Shown here: positions 1 to 10,486 of the stretch, piece after piece | How the letters are laid out: every line of letters begins with the position of its first letter | Position numbering within the stretch: position 1 is the first letter of the stretch | Origin: Lichina pygmaea | Taxonomy: Eukaryota > Ascomycota > Lichinomycetes > Lichinales > Lichinaceae | DNA length: 64,000 bases | Reading direction: 5' to 3' | NCBI GenBank assembly: GCA_963422465.1 | Contig: OY730170.1 | Span: forward strand, 1,984,001 to 2,048,000 | Translations under genes and position numbers: made by a program | The notes under the pieces: model-generated | The model's database searches: none | What the model was told of the DNA's origin: nothing | Seen by the model: only the letters and a program-made list of their open reading frames with translations

Positions 1-952
1 TGGTATAAGCACCAGAGAATTATTCTTCAAAAAGCTCAGAAAGCACTTTCCTCTCTTTCTAGAACTTCATATTCTACTTGGGGTTTCCCAGTCCTCACAT
101 CACGTCTTGTGTACACTGCAATACTCAGATCTTTACTGAGTTATGCTGTGGGGATCTGGTTCAATCCTCTAAGAAAATCTTCTAATATCTCTTCTCTTAG
201 CATATTCCAGAATAAATACCTGAGACTTATTGGAGGTGCCTTCAAACCCACTCCATCTTTCTTATTAGAGAGTGAGCTTTTTCTTTTACCTCTAGATCTC
301 TATTTTAAATTTCACAGTCTGTTTTCTCTCTTCTATCCAAACCTCCTCTCTGAAAACACTTCTGGACAATATCTTTTCCAATATCTCCCACTATGCCTCT
401 TCTGTGAAGAAACCTTTAAAGGAATCCTCAACTATCTCCCCCTATTGGAAGTTCACTTGGTTAAACCAATTAACTACTAACCAGGCTAGTTCAAAGAAAA
501 AACTACAGAAACTCTTTGTTAAAGAGTGGGAAAACCAATGGGAGGAGAAGAAAAGAAGAAGCTACTCTGGGTGGCAGGTGTTTTGTCAAAAGCCTCACCA
601 CAACAACCTGAAGCTCTACAAAAAGCTACAGAAAGCTGAGGCAAGTCTACTACTACAAACCAGAACTGGGAGAATTAGCCTGGCAAGTTTTTCATTCAGA
701 GCTGGAGTTCCAGATTTTTCTACCCCTTTATGTGTCTGTGGTCAAGCAGAAGAGACAGTGAAACATATCACCTCTTCATACTCTTTTTATTCAAGTCAAA
801 GACAGCAAGCTCCTTTTAATTCTCAAGATTTCACTTCTATTATTTCAAACCCAGAGCTTCTACAGAAGTTTCTATACTGGTTCATGTCTTTGAAAAGACT
901 GAACCAGTTTAATCTGGCTTTCAAACTCCACTATTCACACTCTAATATCTAG
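1..952 (+). pseudogene. LINE-A ORF2 C-terminal fragment (A1)
   Basis: This is the region downstream of the RT core of a LINE endonuclease/RT protein. The stretch after RT (SYAVGIWFNPL and RLIGG motifs) is read in frame 1 up to about 310, where loss of 2 nt relative to other copies shifts the rest into frame 2. The C-terminus, from about 404 to the TAG at 950-952, contains the cysteine/histidine motif CVCGQAEETVKH typical of these proteins. The endonuclease and the RT catalytic block are outside the window. The frameshift means it cannot encode a full protein. Confidence 0.85.
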
Positions 953-1127
953 AAGTTTTCTTTCTACCAGTCACTACAAGATTTCCTTTTGCTACATCCT
1001 CTAGTCACCCCCAGTCTTCAGTTTTTATTTCTCTAAAAGTTTTCTGAAGAAAATCACTCTTAGCTAGAAGATCTGCATGGCTGAAAAGCTACTATCAGAG
1101 TAAGAATCAAATAAAAAATAAATAAAT
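1..1127 (+). mobile_element. LINE-A copy A1, 3' part (cut by window edge)
   Basis: The segment holds the C-terminal part of a family A ORF2 followed by a 3' UTR, the terminal hairpin (1078-1091) and an A-rich tail from about 1100. Beyond the tail the sequence changes to a minus-strand family A ORF1 (A2), so A1 was inserted into A2. The left end of A1, and therefore its TSD, lies outside the window. Confidence 0.9.
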
Positions 1128-2287
1128 AAAATATATTTCCCTGAGTGTGTGTTCCATGCTTCCCTTGCCTTCATGGCTACTTCTTGGTGTACTGGGCAGG
1201 CACTGGCCCAGGCTGGGTGAGCTCCTCCACAGTTGCAGCACTTTGGCTTGAGAAGATGCTCTGGAACTTTGCAAGCTCTTCTTTTATGCTGGCCTCCACA
1301 GGCACCACAAGCAGCTTTGTTCTTGCAGAAGTGGGCTTGGTGTCCATAGCCAAAGTACTTAAAACATTGTGCAATAACTGTGTCTGCCAGAAAAAGTTCT
1401 GCTTCATGCATTCTATGCCCTATCACTAGCCCACTCTCAATCAAGAGGTTAGCTTGTTCAGGGGTAGCAAGATCCAGATAGAGAGATGTGACTGGCTTTT
1501 TCTGGGTAATAGCTTTCTTAGACCAGTAAGCTCTCAGAATAGTGATTTGCTTGCTCAGTGATAGGTTGCTGTTCTGGATTGTCTGGCAGGTTTTCTCCAG
1601 ATTTTCAGACTGGATATCTTCAGTTCTGACTCCGTAGATCAGGACTGGGAATCTCTTGGGCTGGATAGTTGCTTCCTTTGTGAAGATAGCTAATACTCAG
1701 GTGGAGTCTCTCTCCAGGAAGGTCTTGGTTTCTTGGCTTTCTGTGTTGATAAGAATATTCCCTGAGAGAAGTTTTCTTATTGCTCTGACCTGCTTGTTGT
1801 AGAGGCTGGGTAGTCTATCTTGTAGAGCTTGGAAAAGCTGGATGTGAGTTCTGTTAGCTATGTCAGGTGTCTGGCTGCCAGGGTGCACAAGGACTTCTTT
1901 GAGAATTCTTGAGGGTAGAGGGATTTGTGCTGGAATAGATTTCTGGACAGCCTGGGCATATGATAGCTTGGCTTCTTGTTTGTCCAGCCACTTGTTGATG
2001 TTCTCCAGCTTCTAAAAGATCCTGTTAGTAAGACCAGTGGAGCCAGACTGGACTTCTGTAGAGAGAGAGTTCTTTTTGATATTCTCCCAGCTTTTCAGAA
2101 TAGATTCTGGAGCTGTTTGGGTTTTGATCCAGGAGTCCACTAGTTTGTAGTCACTCTGGAGAGCTGGTTAGGAAGTGACAAGACTGGACTGGGTGGTAGC
2201 CAGACTGAGGACTGGTTGGGAAAGAATAGCTGGTATAGCTTTGGGGTTGCTTTCAGAGAAAGTGAGTTTTTTCTTCTTGGAGACTAT
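1128..2287 (-). pseudogene. LINE-A ORF1 (gag-like) pseudogene, A2
   Basis: ORF1 of a non-LTR element: an RNA-binding protein that would coat the element RNA. Three cysteine knuckles are readable between about 1200 and 1370 (CFKYFGYGHQAHFC with the second Cys replaced by Tyr; CGACGGQHKRRAC; CCNCGGAHPAWASAC). The start codon expected near 2287 is ATA instead of ATG. In-frame stops occur near 2165, 2010 and 1690. The C-terminus is cut by the A1 insertion at 1128. It cannot be expressed as a whole protein. Confidence 0.8.
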
Positions 2288-2575
2288 GTTGGGAGTTTGG
2301 CACTGGTTGTGTGTTTCCTGTCTGCAGGGTACTGCCAGAGAGAAGGGTAACCTGGTTTCCCAGCAGTAATAATCTAATCCTGGAACTAATCCCCAAGACT
2401 AGACTTTCCTGGGCAGCTTTTTCCAACTAAGCTCTGGGTAAAGCTAGGAGTATTCACCTAGACTAGGGACCAGACTCCCTATCTAGACTTTCCTTAAGTC
2501 AAAGACTCTGCTAGCTCCAGAGTCTGTCAGACTCTAACCAATTCTCTTATCCTGGGACTCTTTCTCTCTGGTTGT
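1128..2575 (-). mobile_element. LINE-A related copy A2, 5' part, diverged
   Basis: Minus-strand LINE with ORF1 and part of its 5' UTR. ORF2 would lie left of the window, beyond the A1 insertion. The 5' UTR resembles that of intact family A copies only up to about 2570, so the element is 5' truncated or strongly diverged. It abuts a gypsy leader at about 2580. It is more divergent than the other family A copies and probably an old insertion. Confidence 0.75.
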
Positions 2576-2579
2576 AGAT

Positions 2580-2857
2580 AGATTGCTCAGTCTCTAATGT
2601 ATAGAACACTAGCTTAATACAATAGCAGATCCACACAACTCTACCTTTTCACAGGTAGGCTGTGCCCAGACTGTACCTCAGATGCAAGCCCAGATGCCAC
2701 TTACCCCTACCACCCTTACCTTACCTCCAAAGCTGTTGAAGGTAGGTATGCCAAAAAGGTATAATAGATCACAAGGAGGATTGGAATTATTCTTCTCTCA
2801 GCTTGAGCTTTACTACAGGTTTAACACTGTACAATTCCTGACCAAAAAGAAGAAGGT
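2580..2857 (+). pseudogene. Gypsy leader and gag N-terminus, GypB-related remnant
   Basis: The plus strand reads a leader very like that between LTR and gag of GypB (compare 35965-36005 on the other strand), then a gag start with LELFFSQLELYY, the same motif as GypB gag (RGGLELFFSQLELYY). The reading stops abruptly at 2857 where the GypA 3' LTR begins, so GypA inserted inside this gag. The five bases before the LTR (2853-2857, AAGGT) should be one copy of the GypA TSD. No 5' LTR of this remnant is visible; the truncated LINE A2 lies in its place. Confidence 0.75.
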
Positions 2858-3802
2858 TGTTAAGAGCCAGTTCACACTCACACAGAATGTGGGTGGTCTG
2901 TGTGTCTGGGTAAGAAGGGCAGGAACTTAATAGATGAATAGCAAGGTGAGTAACTTTCTTGCTATTGTCTTTGGTTATATATGTTCAGCCTGGAGAGCTA
3001 CTCTCTCCAGCCATCTGAGTTCTCTTATATACAGAAGTCTGAGAGGGAGGAGTTCTCTCCAAGAAGTATCAGCTTTCTGTGTAGCAGAGTTGGATAAGAA
3101 GTGCTCTTCTCTGCCACCTCTGCCACTTTGGCAGAGTTGGCAAAGCTGGTTCTATCTCTGCTATCTCAGAAGAAACTCTTCCCAGTAACACTACATTCAA
3201 GGACCATCACTTCTGATAATCACCACACCTTGTCAGAAGTCCTGGAAACCAAGTGAGCATCTGTCTGCAACCACCAAAACCTTAAAGTGAAAACCCATCA
3301 CTTTAGGTAACCTCGCCTGTTTGTCAAAAGTTGTGATCTCTGAATCTTTGATCTTTAACTTCAACAACCAACAGACTACTTATAACAAGGCAGAGAGTGG
3401 CCAGTGATATTCTGAAAGACTGGGGACAGGCCCCAATTACCTAGAAACACTCAGTCTTGGGGTGTGGTCTCAGGATTGAGCAAGTACTCCCAGTCTGACA
3501 GAGATAACAGCTTGAATCTCTCTCAAGAGAAACATCTAGCACCAAGAAGATCAGGGCTCCCAGGATAAGAGAAATAGTTTAGAGCTTACCTCTAGTGCTG
3601 GTAGAGTTGAAAAACTCTAGGAAAGCTTAGGCAGGGAGTGTGGTCCCCAGCTTGAGTCAATACAGCCAGATTTCCCTAGAGTCTAGTTGGAAAAGACTGC
3701 TCAGAAAAGTACAGTCTTGGGGAGTGGGCCCAGGATTGTGCAACTACTGCTAGGAACCAGGTGACTCTTTGTGAACAACCAGCTGTGCAGGGCACATACT
3801 CT

Positions 3803-5204
3803 ATGCCTGCCAAAAAGAAGAAACCAGATTCCTCCCAGAACCTCACCAGAACAGCAACACCTTCTTCAACAATGCCAGCTCCCAGTTCTGCTAGCACTCA
3901 GCCCAGCTCTTCTACTCCCCAACCAGCTCTCCAGCATGACTACAATCTACTGGACTCATGGCTCAAGACTCAAGCTACCCCAGAATCTATACTGAAAAGC
4001 TGGGAGAATATCAAGAAAAACTCTCCTGCTACTGAAGCCCAGTCTACCAAAACCCAGTCTCTCTCCACTGGTCTGACCAACAAGATTTTCCAGAAGCTGG
4101 AGAATATTAACAAGTGGCTATACAAGCAAGAATCTAAGCTATCATATGCCCAGGCAGTCCAAAAACATATCCCAGCTCAAATCCCTCTAGCTTTAAGCAT
4201 TCTGAAGGAAGTTCTTGTTCACCCTGGTAACTAGACACCTGACATAGCCAACAGAACTCACATCCAGTTATTCCAAGCTCTCCAAGACAGACTTCCCAGC
4301 CCCTACGACAAGCAAGTCAGAGCAGTAAGAAAGCTTCCCTCAGAGGATATTCTTATTAACACTGAAACTCAAGAAACCAAGACTTTCCTGAAGAACGACT
4401 GCCTGGATATCAGCTATCTTTACCAAGAAAGTAACTATCCAACCCAAGAGATTTCCAGTCCTGATTCATGGAGTCAGAACTACAGACATCCAACCAGAAA
4501 ACCTGGAAAGAACCTGCCAGACTATCAAGAACAGCAATCCATCTCTGAGCAAGCAAATCACTATTCTGAGAGTCTACTGGTCAAAGAAGACTATAGCTCA
4601 AAAGAAACCAGTTACCTCACTGCACCTAGATCTGGCCACTCCTGAACAGGCCAATCTTCTAATTAAGAGTGAAGTAGTGCTGGGCCACAGATTGCATGAG
4701 GCAGAGCTCTTTCTGGCTAACACAGTGGTGGCACAATACTTCAAGTGCTTTGGGTATAGACACCAAGCTTGCCTGTGCAGGAATCAAGCTGTTTGTGGGG
4801 CCTGTGGAAGCCAGCATGAAAGAAGAACCTGCCAAATCCCTGAGCAGCTGCTAAAGCCAAAATGCAGCAACTGCAAAGAAGCTCACCCAGCCTGGGCTAG
4901 CATATACCCAGTACACCAAGAGGCAGTCAAGAAGGCAAGAGAGGTATAGATCTTCCACCCAGGGAAGTATAAGATCTCTACTACCACCTCTGTCCCAGTC
5001 ACACAGTCTCCAGATGTCACCTTCCCTTTCACACAGACTCTTCCAGGGGGAAAAAGACAGAAAACCACAGAGCCAACCAGAAGCTCAGAGAGACTCAGAG
5101 GAGAGTCTCCAGAAGTGCAAATTCTGTCTACAAGATCAACAAACACAGGGGGAAAGCAGTCAGCCAACCTCTTCAAGATCTTTGAAGATGAAATATCTAC
5201 ATGA
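3803..5204 (+). pseudogene. LINE-A ORF1 pseudogene (A3)
   Basis: Gag-like RNA-binding ORF1, about 467 codons in intact relatives. It starts at the ATG of MPAKKKK at 3803, where the intact A4 copy also starts. It runs open to a TAG at 4232-4234 and then continues in shifted frames. The zinc knuckles are near 4740-4910 (CRNQAVCGACGSQHERRTC is readable; the first knuckle has Cys replaced by Tyr). Its end, TGA at 5202-5204, overlaps the ORF2 ATG by four bases (ATGA), the arrangement of all family A copies seen here. Confidence 0.85.
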
Positions 5205-8200
5205 AGACTACAAAGCTTACACTTCTTCAATACAATTTGCAAAAAAGCCAATTAGTTCAAGAGCTACTTCTAGCAACCCCAACTCTCCAAGAAGTAGATA
5301 TTATTGCACTTCAAGAACTCTGGAAGAATCCTCACCTTCAAACCAGCACCTCAACTGTTTTTCCTTCTTTTCTTTCTTTATATTCCCCAGAGATTAGTAG
5401 AACTCTTTTTCTTATTAACAAAAACCTGAAACTATTATCTCTTCACTCTACTTTCTGGAGCAAAGACTTAATTTCACTTGAAATCCACCTGGAAAACACC
5501 TCTACTTCTCTCTGAGTGTATAATCTATACTTCACTCCCTCAAGTTAAGAGAACTACTCAGAAGTATCAGAAGCTCTTCTCTGTCTACTCCAAAATGCTT
5601 TACAAGCAAAAGGGCAGTATATTCTTCTCACAGACTCAAATCTTCACCACCCTGACTGGTCAAAGAAAAGAAGACTTTACTCTGACACTGCACACAAGTT
5701 CTAAACTCTGATGAAGAACCCAAATCTGGAGTTAGCTATTGCACCCTTTACACCCACAAGAGCTAGATCTCTTTCCCACAAACTCTGTTCACCTATTGAT
5801 CTCTCCTTTATATCTTCTTCTTCTTCTAACTCTTTTATCTTTTCTAAAATTGCTTTGCACTTCTTTCATGAGTCTGACCACAGACCTGTGCTAACTAGCC
5901 TGGACCTGGACTCACCAAGAAAAACCTGGAAGCCAGAAAAGAACTGGAAAACACTGGACACAAACCTGGCAAGACAAGAGTGTAATAATTTGCAGCTGCC
6001 CTTCTACTTTCAAGATAAATATAAAGTGGATAAGTACTTGGAATGTCTTAACCACTTTCTCCAAGAAATAGCAGACAGATTTACAGAACTCCAGAAGCAA
6101 TCTAGCCACTCAGTCCTCTGGTGGAACCAAGAGATCCAAACTAAAGTTAAGTAGGAAAGAAGAATAAGAAGACAAGTGCTCAGAGGACAGGCAAGCCAAG
6201 AAGAGCTAGAAGAAGCAACTAAGCTCAAGAAGAAAGCTGTCAGAGAAGGCAAACAGAACACCTTCAGAAAACAAGTTCATGAGCTAGCCAGTTCCTCAAA
6301 ATTCTGGAAGCTTGCAAAGTGGGGAAAATCAAAAGCTAACAAGACCCCTGATCTTCCTCTGGTCCCTGATCTGGAAACTCAAGAAGGAGTAGCCAAAAGC
6401 TTTGAGGAGAAGACAAAAACTTTCTCAGCTTAATTCTTTCCAAAAGCACTTGTTCCAGAACCAGATACAGAAAGTCACCAGAGTACTCCAGAGATCCAGC
6501 TCTCCCAGAAGATTACCACTGAAGAAGTGGAGCAAATTCTGAGCAAGAAGAAACTTTTTACAGCAGGAGGAAAAGACAAGCTGCCAAATAGATTCCTGAA
6601 AGCTCTGGGTCCCAAGTTCTGCCAAGCTATAGCTGTTCTCACATCAACATGCTGGAGACTGGAATACTTTCCAGAAAAGTTTAAGAATGCAAAAACAGTC
6701 TGTCTAAGAAAACCTGGCAAAGGAATCTATAACCAAGCTAAAGTCTGGTGCTCTATAGCTCTGCTAAACATAACTGGCAAGCTGATAGAAGCTATTAAAG
6801 CAGCCAGACTAAGCAAGGTAGCAGAAGAGGCCAAACTCTTGCCAGAAATCCAGATAGGGTTCATGAAAGGCAGATCAACTGAATCAGCACTTTTTCTTCT
6901 AACTTCCCAAGTGGAAAAAGTCTGGAAAGAAGGCATGGTTGCATCCCTACTTTCTCTGGACATCTCAGGAGCATATGATAGAGTTCTTCCAGAGATTCTT
7001 CAAAAGATTCTGGAGAGAAAAGAAATCCCTCTCTGGCTAACTTCTTAGATCTTCTCTTTCTGTACCAGATGTACCACCACCCTAGTTTTTGATGACTCTA
7101 AGTTCTCTTCTTTTCCTATTCACTGTGGAGTTCCCCAAGGTTCCTCTTTGTCTTCTATTCTTTTTCTATTCTATATTTCTGAACTTCATGAGACTGTACA
7201 TTCTCCTACTACTGGTGTTTCTGCTCTGGGATTTGCAGATGATACAAATCTGCTTGCATTTAGACACTCTCTTAAAAGCAACCTTCTGAAGTTGAAGAAC
7301 ACATATCTTAAATGTCTATCTTGGGCTGCAAGACATGGAATAGTCTTCTCTCCTGACAAATATAAGACTCTTTATTTTTCCAGATGAAGATCAGACAATT
7401 TGCAGCTCAAGCTTAGACTTGGGAATGTGATTCTAAAACCAAAAGAAGAAGTGTGAGTATTGGGAGTGTACCTGGATGCCAAACTCCACTGGCACAAACA
7501 CCAGAGAATTATTCTTCAAAAAGCACAAAAAGCACTATCTTCTCTTTCTAGAACCTCTTACTCCACCTGGGGCTTTCCAGTTCTCACAGCATGCCTTGTG
7601 TACACTGCAATACTCAGATCTGTACTGAGCTATGCAGTGGGAATTTGGTTCAACCCACTCAGAAAATCCTCTAATATTTCCTCTCTTATCATATTCCAAA
7701 ACAAATGTCTGAGACTTATTGGGGGTACTTTCAAAGCCACTCCTTCTTTTCTATTGGAGAGTGAGCTTTTCCTTTTACCTCTAGATCTCTATTTTAAATT
7801 TTGCACAGTCTGTTTTCTCTTTTCTATCCAAACCTCCTTTCTGAAAGACTTTCTTGACAGTACCTTTTCCACTATTTCTTCCTATACTTCTTCACTAAGG
7901 AAATTTCTAAAGAAATCCTCCACTATCTGTCCTAATTGGAAGTTCACTTGGTTAAGTCAAATAACTACTAACCAGGCTAGTTCAAAGAAAGAACTACAAA
8001 TACTCTTTACTAAAGAGTAGGAAAACCAATAGGAGAAGAAGAAAAGAAAAAGCTATGCTGGGTGGCAGGTGTTTTGCCAAAAACCTCACTACAACAATCT
8101 GAAGCTCTACAAAGAGCTGCAGAAAGCTGAGGCAAGTCTGCTACTGCAAACCAGAACTGGGAGAATTGGTCTAGCAAGTTTTCTTTTCAGAGCTGGAGTC

Positions 8201-8443
8201 CCTGACTTCCCTACCTCTTTATGCATGTGTGGTCAAGCAGAAGAGACAGTAAAGTATATTACCTCTTCATGCTCTCTCTACTCAAGTCAAAGACAACATA
8301 CTTTCTTCAACTCTCAAGATTTCAGTACTATTATTTTAAATCCAGAGCTTCTACAGAAGTTTCTGTACTGGTTTATGTTTTTGAAAAGACTAAACTAATT
8401 TAATCTGGCTATCAAGCTTCACTATTCACACTCCAACATCTAG
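5201..8443 (+). pseudogene. LINE-A ORF2 (endonuclease-RT) pseudogene, A3
   Basis: ORF2 starts at ATG 5201. The apurinic-type endonuclease is recognisable by LLQYN, IIALQELW and the ESDHRPVL motif near 5870. RT follows: ITGKLIEAI near 6770, LDISGAYDR near 6955 and the catalytic GFADDTN near 7230. The C-terminal CMCGQAEETVKY lies near 8220. It is interrupted by many stops (for example TGA 5515, TAG 6152-6154, TAA near 6431, TAG 7046-7048, TGA near 7385, TAG near 8020, TAA 8396-8398). The TAG at 6152-6154 is CAG in A4, a C-to-T change. Not functional. Confidence 0.9.
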
Positions 8444-8719
8444 AAGCTTTTTCTACCAGATACTATAAGATTTCCTTTTGCTACACTTTCTGGTCACCCC
8501 TAAGTCTTCAGTTTTTATTCTTTTAAAGGTTTTCTAAAGAAGCTCACTATTAGCCAGAAGATCTGCATGGCTGTAAAGCCACAATCAGTGTAAGAATCAA
8601 ATAAAAAATAAAAAATAAAAATCTCTGCTATCTCTGCCACCAGGTCAGGTGAACATTGTTCTGTGTATCTCTGTACACTTGCTTAAGTCAGCTCAGCTAT
8701 TCTGGTCTGCGTCTTAACA

Positions 8720-8829
8720 CTATCCTCTCCTTCCATAACTTCTGTTCCCAGATTCTCTCACTTCTCTCACCATGCCCTGGATGTTTTGCAATAACTGTTG
8801 TGGAGCTTTTAGTTCTTAAGTTGGCAAGA
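8720..8829 (-). pseudogene. GypA polyprotein C-terminus and polypurine tract
   Basis: On the minus strand this segment continues the basic tail after the GypA chromodomain (reading LRTKSSTTVIAKH) and ends at a purine run complementary to 8720-8735, directly before the 3' LTR. The tract (GGAAGGAGAGGATAG) nearly matches that of GypB (GGAGGGAGAGGATAG). LINE B1 separates it from the chromodomain proper at 19824. No antisense Zn-cluster ORF is present here, unlike in GypB. Confidence 0.6.
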
Positions 8830-10486
8830 TTTTTATTTTTTTTTATTTTATTCTTACACTGATTTAGGTGTAGAGCCATGCAGAACTTCAAGGTACATGT
8901 TTGTTTCTCCAGAAAACCTTTGGAGGAATAAAAACTGGAGCTTGGGAAAGACTAGGGAAAATCTTGTGGAATATGCAGTAGCTAAGGAAATTTGTACATG
9001 TAGCTATTTGTTAAAACAAACAGTTGACTTGGTAGAGCTTAGAAAGAGAGTTGGTGGGCTAGGTTGAACTGGTCAAGTCTTTTCAAAGACATAAACCAGA
9101 AAAGAAGTTTAGGAAGTAGCTTGGAGGAGAATAAGATAGATGGGAAATCTTGTAGAGAGAATTGGGCTTGTTGTCTTTGGTTTGAAAATTTGTTACAGAA
9201 AAAAGTGATGTGTTGGGCTGTTTCTTCTCCAAAACCACAGTTGCATAGAGGGGAGTTAAAGTCTGGAACATTTACTCTGAAAAGAAAACTGGCCAGTCCT
9301 ATTCTTGCTGACAGAATTTGAAGAAATAGACTAGACTTAGCTTTTCTCAAATCTTTAAAGATATTGAGATTTTTCTTCTGTGGCCTTCTGGTGAACATGT
9401 CCCAAATAGCAGAACAATTTCCTCTGCTTACCTGCTATCTGGCTTCCCATTCTTTGTGGAAAACCTCCTGTAGACTTTTCTTTGAGAAGTCTTGGTTAGT
9501 AGTTAGTTGTTCCAGCCAGACTGTTCTCCAGTTTAGAGAAATAGTTGTCAGAGACTTTGGTGTAATTCTGAGAGAAGAAACATAGAGAGAAATTTGACTG
9601 TGTAGTTTGTGGAGAAGTGTAGAAGGAGAGTTGGGTAGTGTGTTTGAATAGAAAGATAAAAGAAAATATGCTGTTCTCAGCTTGAAGTATAAGTCTAGAG
9701 GGGGTAGAAATAGTTCTGATTCAAGTAGGAAAATAGGAGTGGCTTTAAAGACACCTCCTATAGTTCTTAAACATTTATTTTGGAAAGTAGATAATAAAAT
9801 AATATTAGAGAGTTTCTTTTGGGGATTGAACCAGACTCCTACTGCATAACTAAGAAGAGATCTTAGTATAGGAGTGTAGACATGATGTGCTGTTAGGACT
9901 GGTAGTCCCCAAGTAGGGTAGGTTGTTCTGGATAAAGCTGAGAAATATTTGGAAGCTTTCTATAACATGATTTTTTGGTGTTTTTTCCAGACAAGTTTTG
10001 AGTCAAAGTAAAGTCCCAAGATACGCACTTCTTCTTTCGGTTGAAGTACCACTTCTTGAAGTCTTAGACTGAGCTGAAGATTGTCTCTTCTTCTTCTAGA
10101 AAAATGGAGAAGTTCATACTTTTCAGGTGCAAACTTCATACTATGTTTTCTTGCCCAGTCCTGACATTTGGAATGTGTAGACTTCAACTTGAGAAGGTTG
10201 CTTTTCAAGGAAGAGGAGAATGCAAGAAGATTAGTGTCATCTGCAAAACCAAGTGCTGAAACTCCTTTCTCAGGGGTGTGTACAGTATTGTGCAGTTCTG
10301 AGATTTTTTGATTTTGATTTTGATTTGATTGGATTCTTACACTGTTTGTAGCTTTACAGCCATGCTGATCTTCCAGCTAATAGTGAACTTCTTCAGAAAA
10401 CCTTTAAAGGAATAAAAACTGAAGACAGGGAGGTGACTAGAAAGTGTAGCAAAAGAAAATCTTGTAGTGTCTGGTAGGAAAACCTT

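Larger units (their letters stand above)
3168..8620 (+). mobile_element. LINE-A copy A3, full-length, inserted in GypA LTR
   Basis: Flanked by a perfect 13 bp TSD, TCTCTGCTATCTC, at 3155-3167 and 8621-8633. The 5' end carries the AACTCTTCCCAGTA start shared by families A and B. It has a 5' UTR of about 630 bp, ORF1, ORF2, a 3' UTR with the hairpin TGGCT-GTAA-AGCCA at 8568-8581, and a tail of AAATAAAA repeats. The length of about 5.45 kb is the full length of family A. Both ORFs are broken. Confidence 0.93.
2858..8719 (-). repeat. GypA 3' LTR, split by LINE A3
   Basis: The LTR begins TGTTAAGAGCC at 2858 and ends GTCTTAACA at 8719, giving the short inverted ends TGTTAA...TTAACA. About 396 bp remain after removing A3 and one TSD copy. 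It aligns along much of its length to the GypB LTR (shared GTTCAGCCTGGAGAGCTA block), so the two families are related. On its right, 8720-8735 is a pyrimidine run on the plus strand, which is the polypurine tract on the element strand, fixing this as the 3' LTR of an element lying to the right. Confidence 0.75.
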
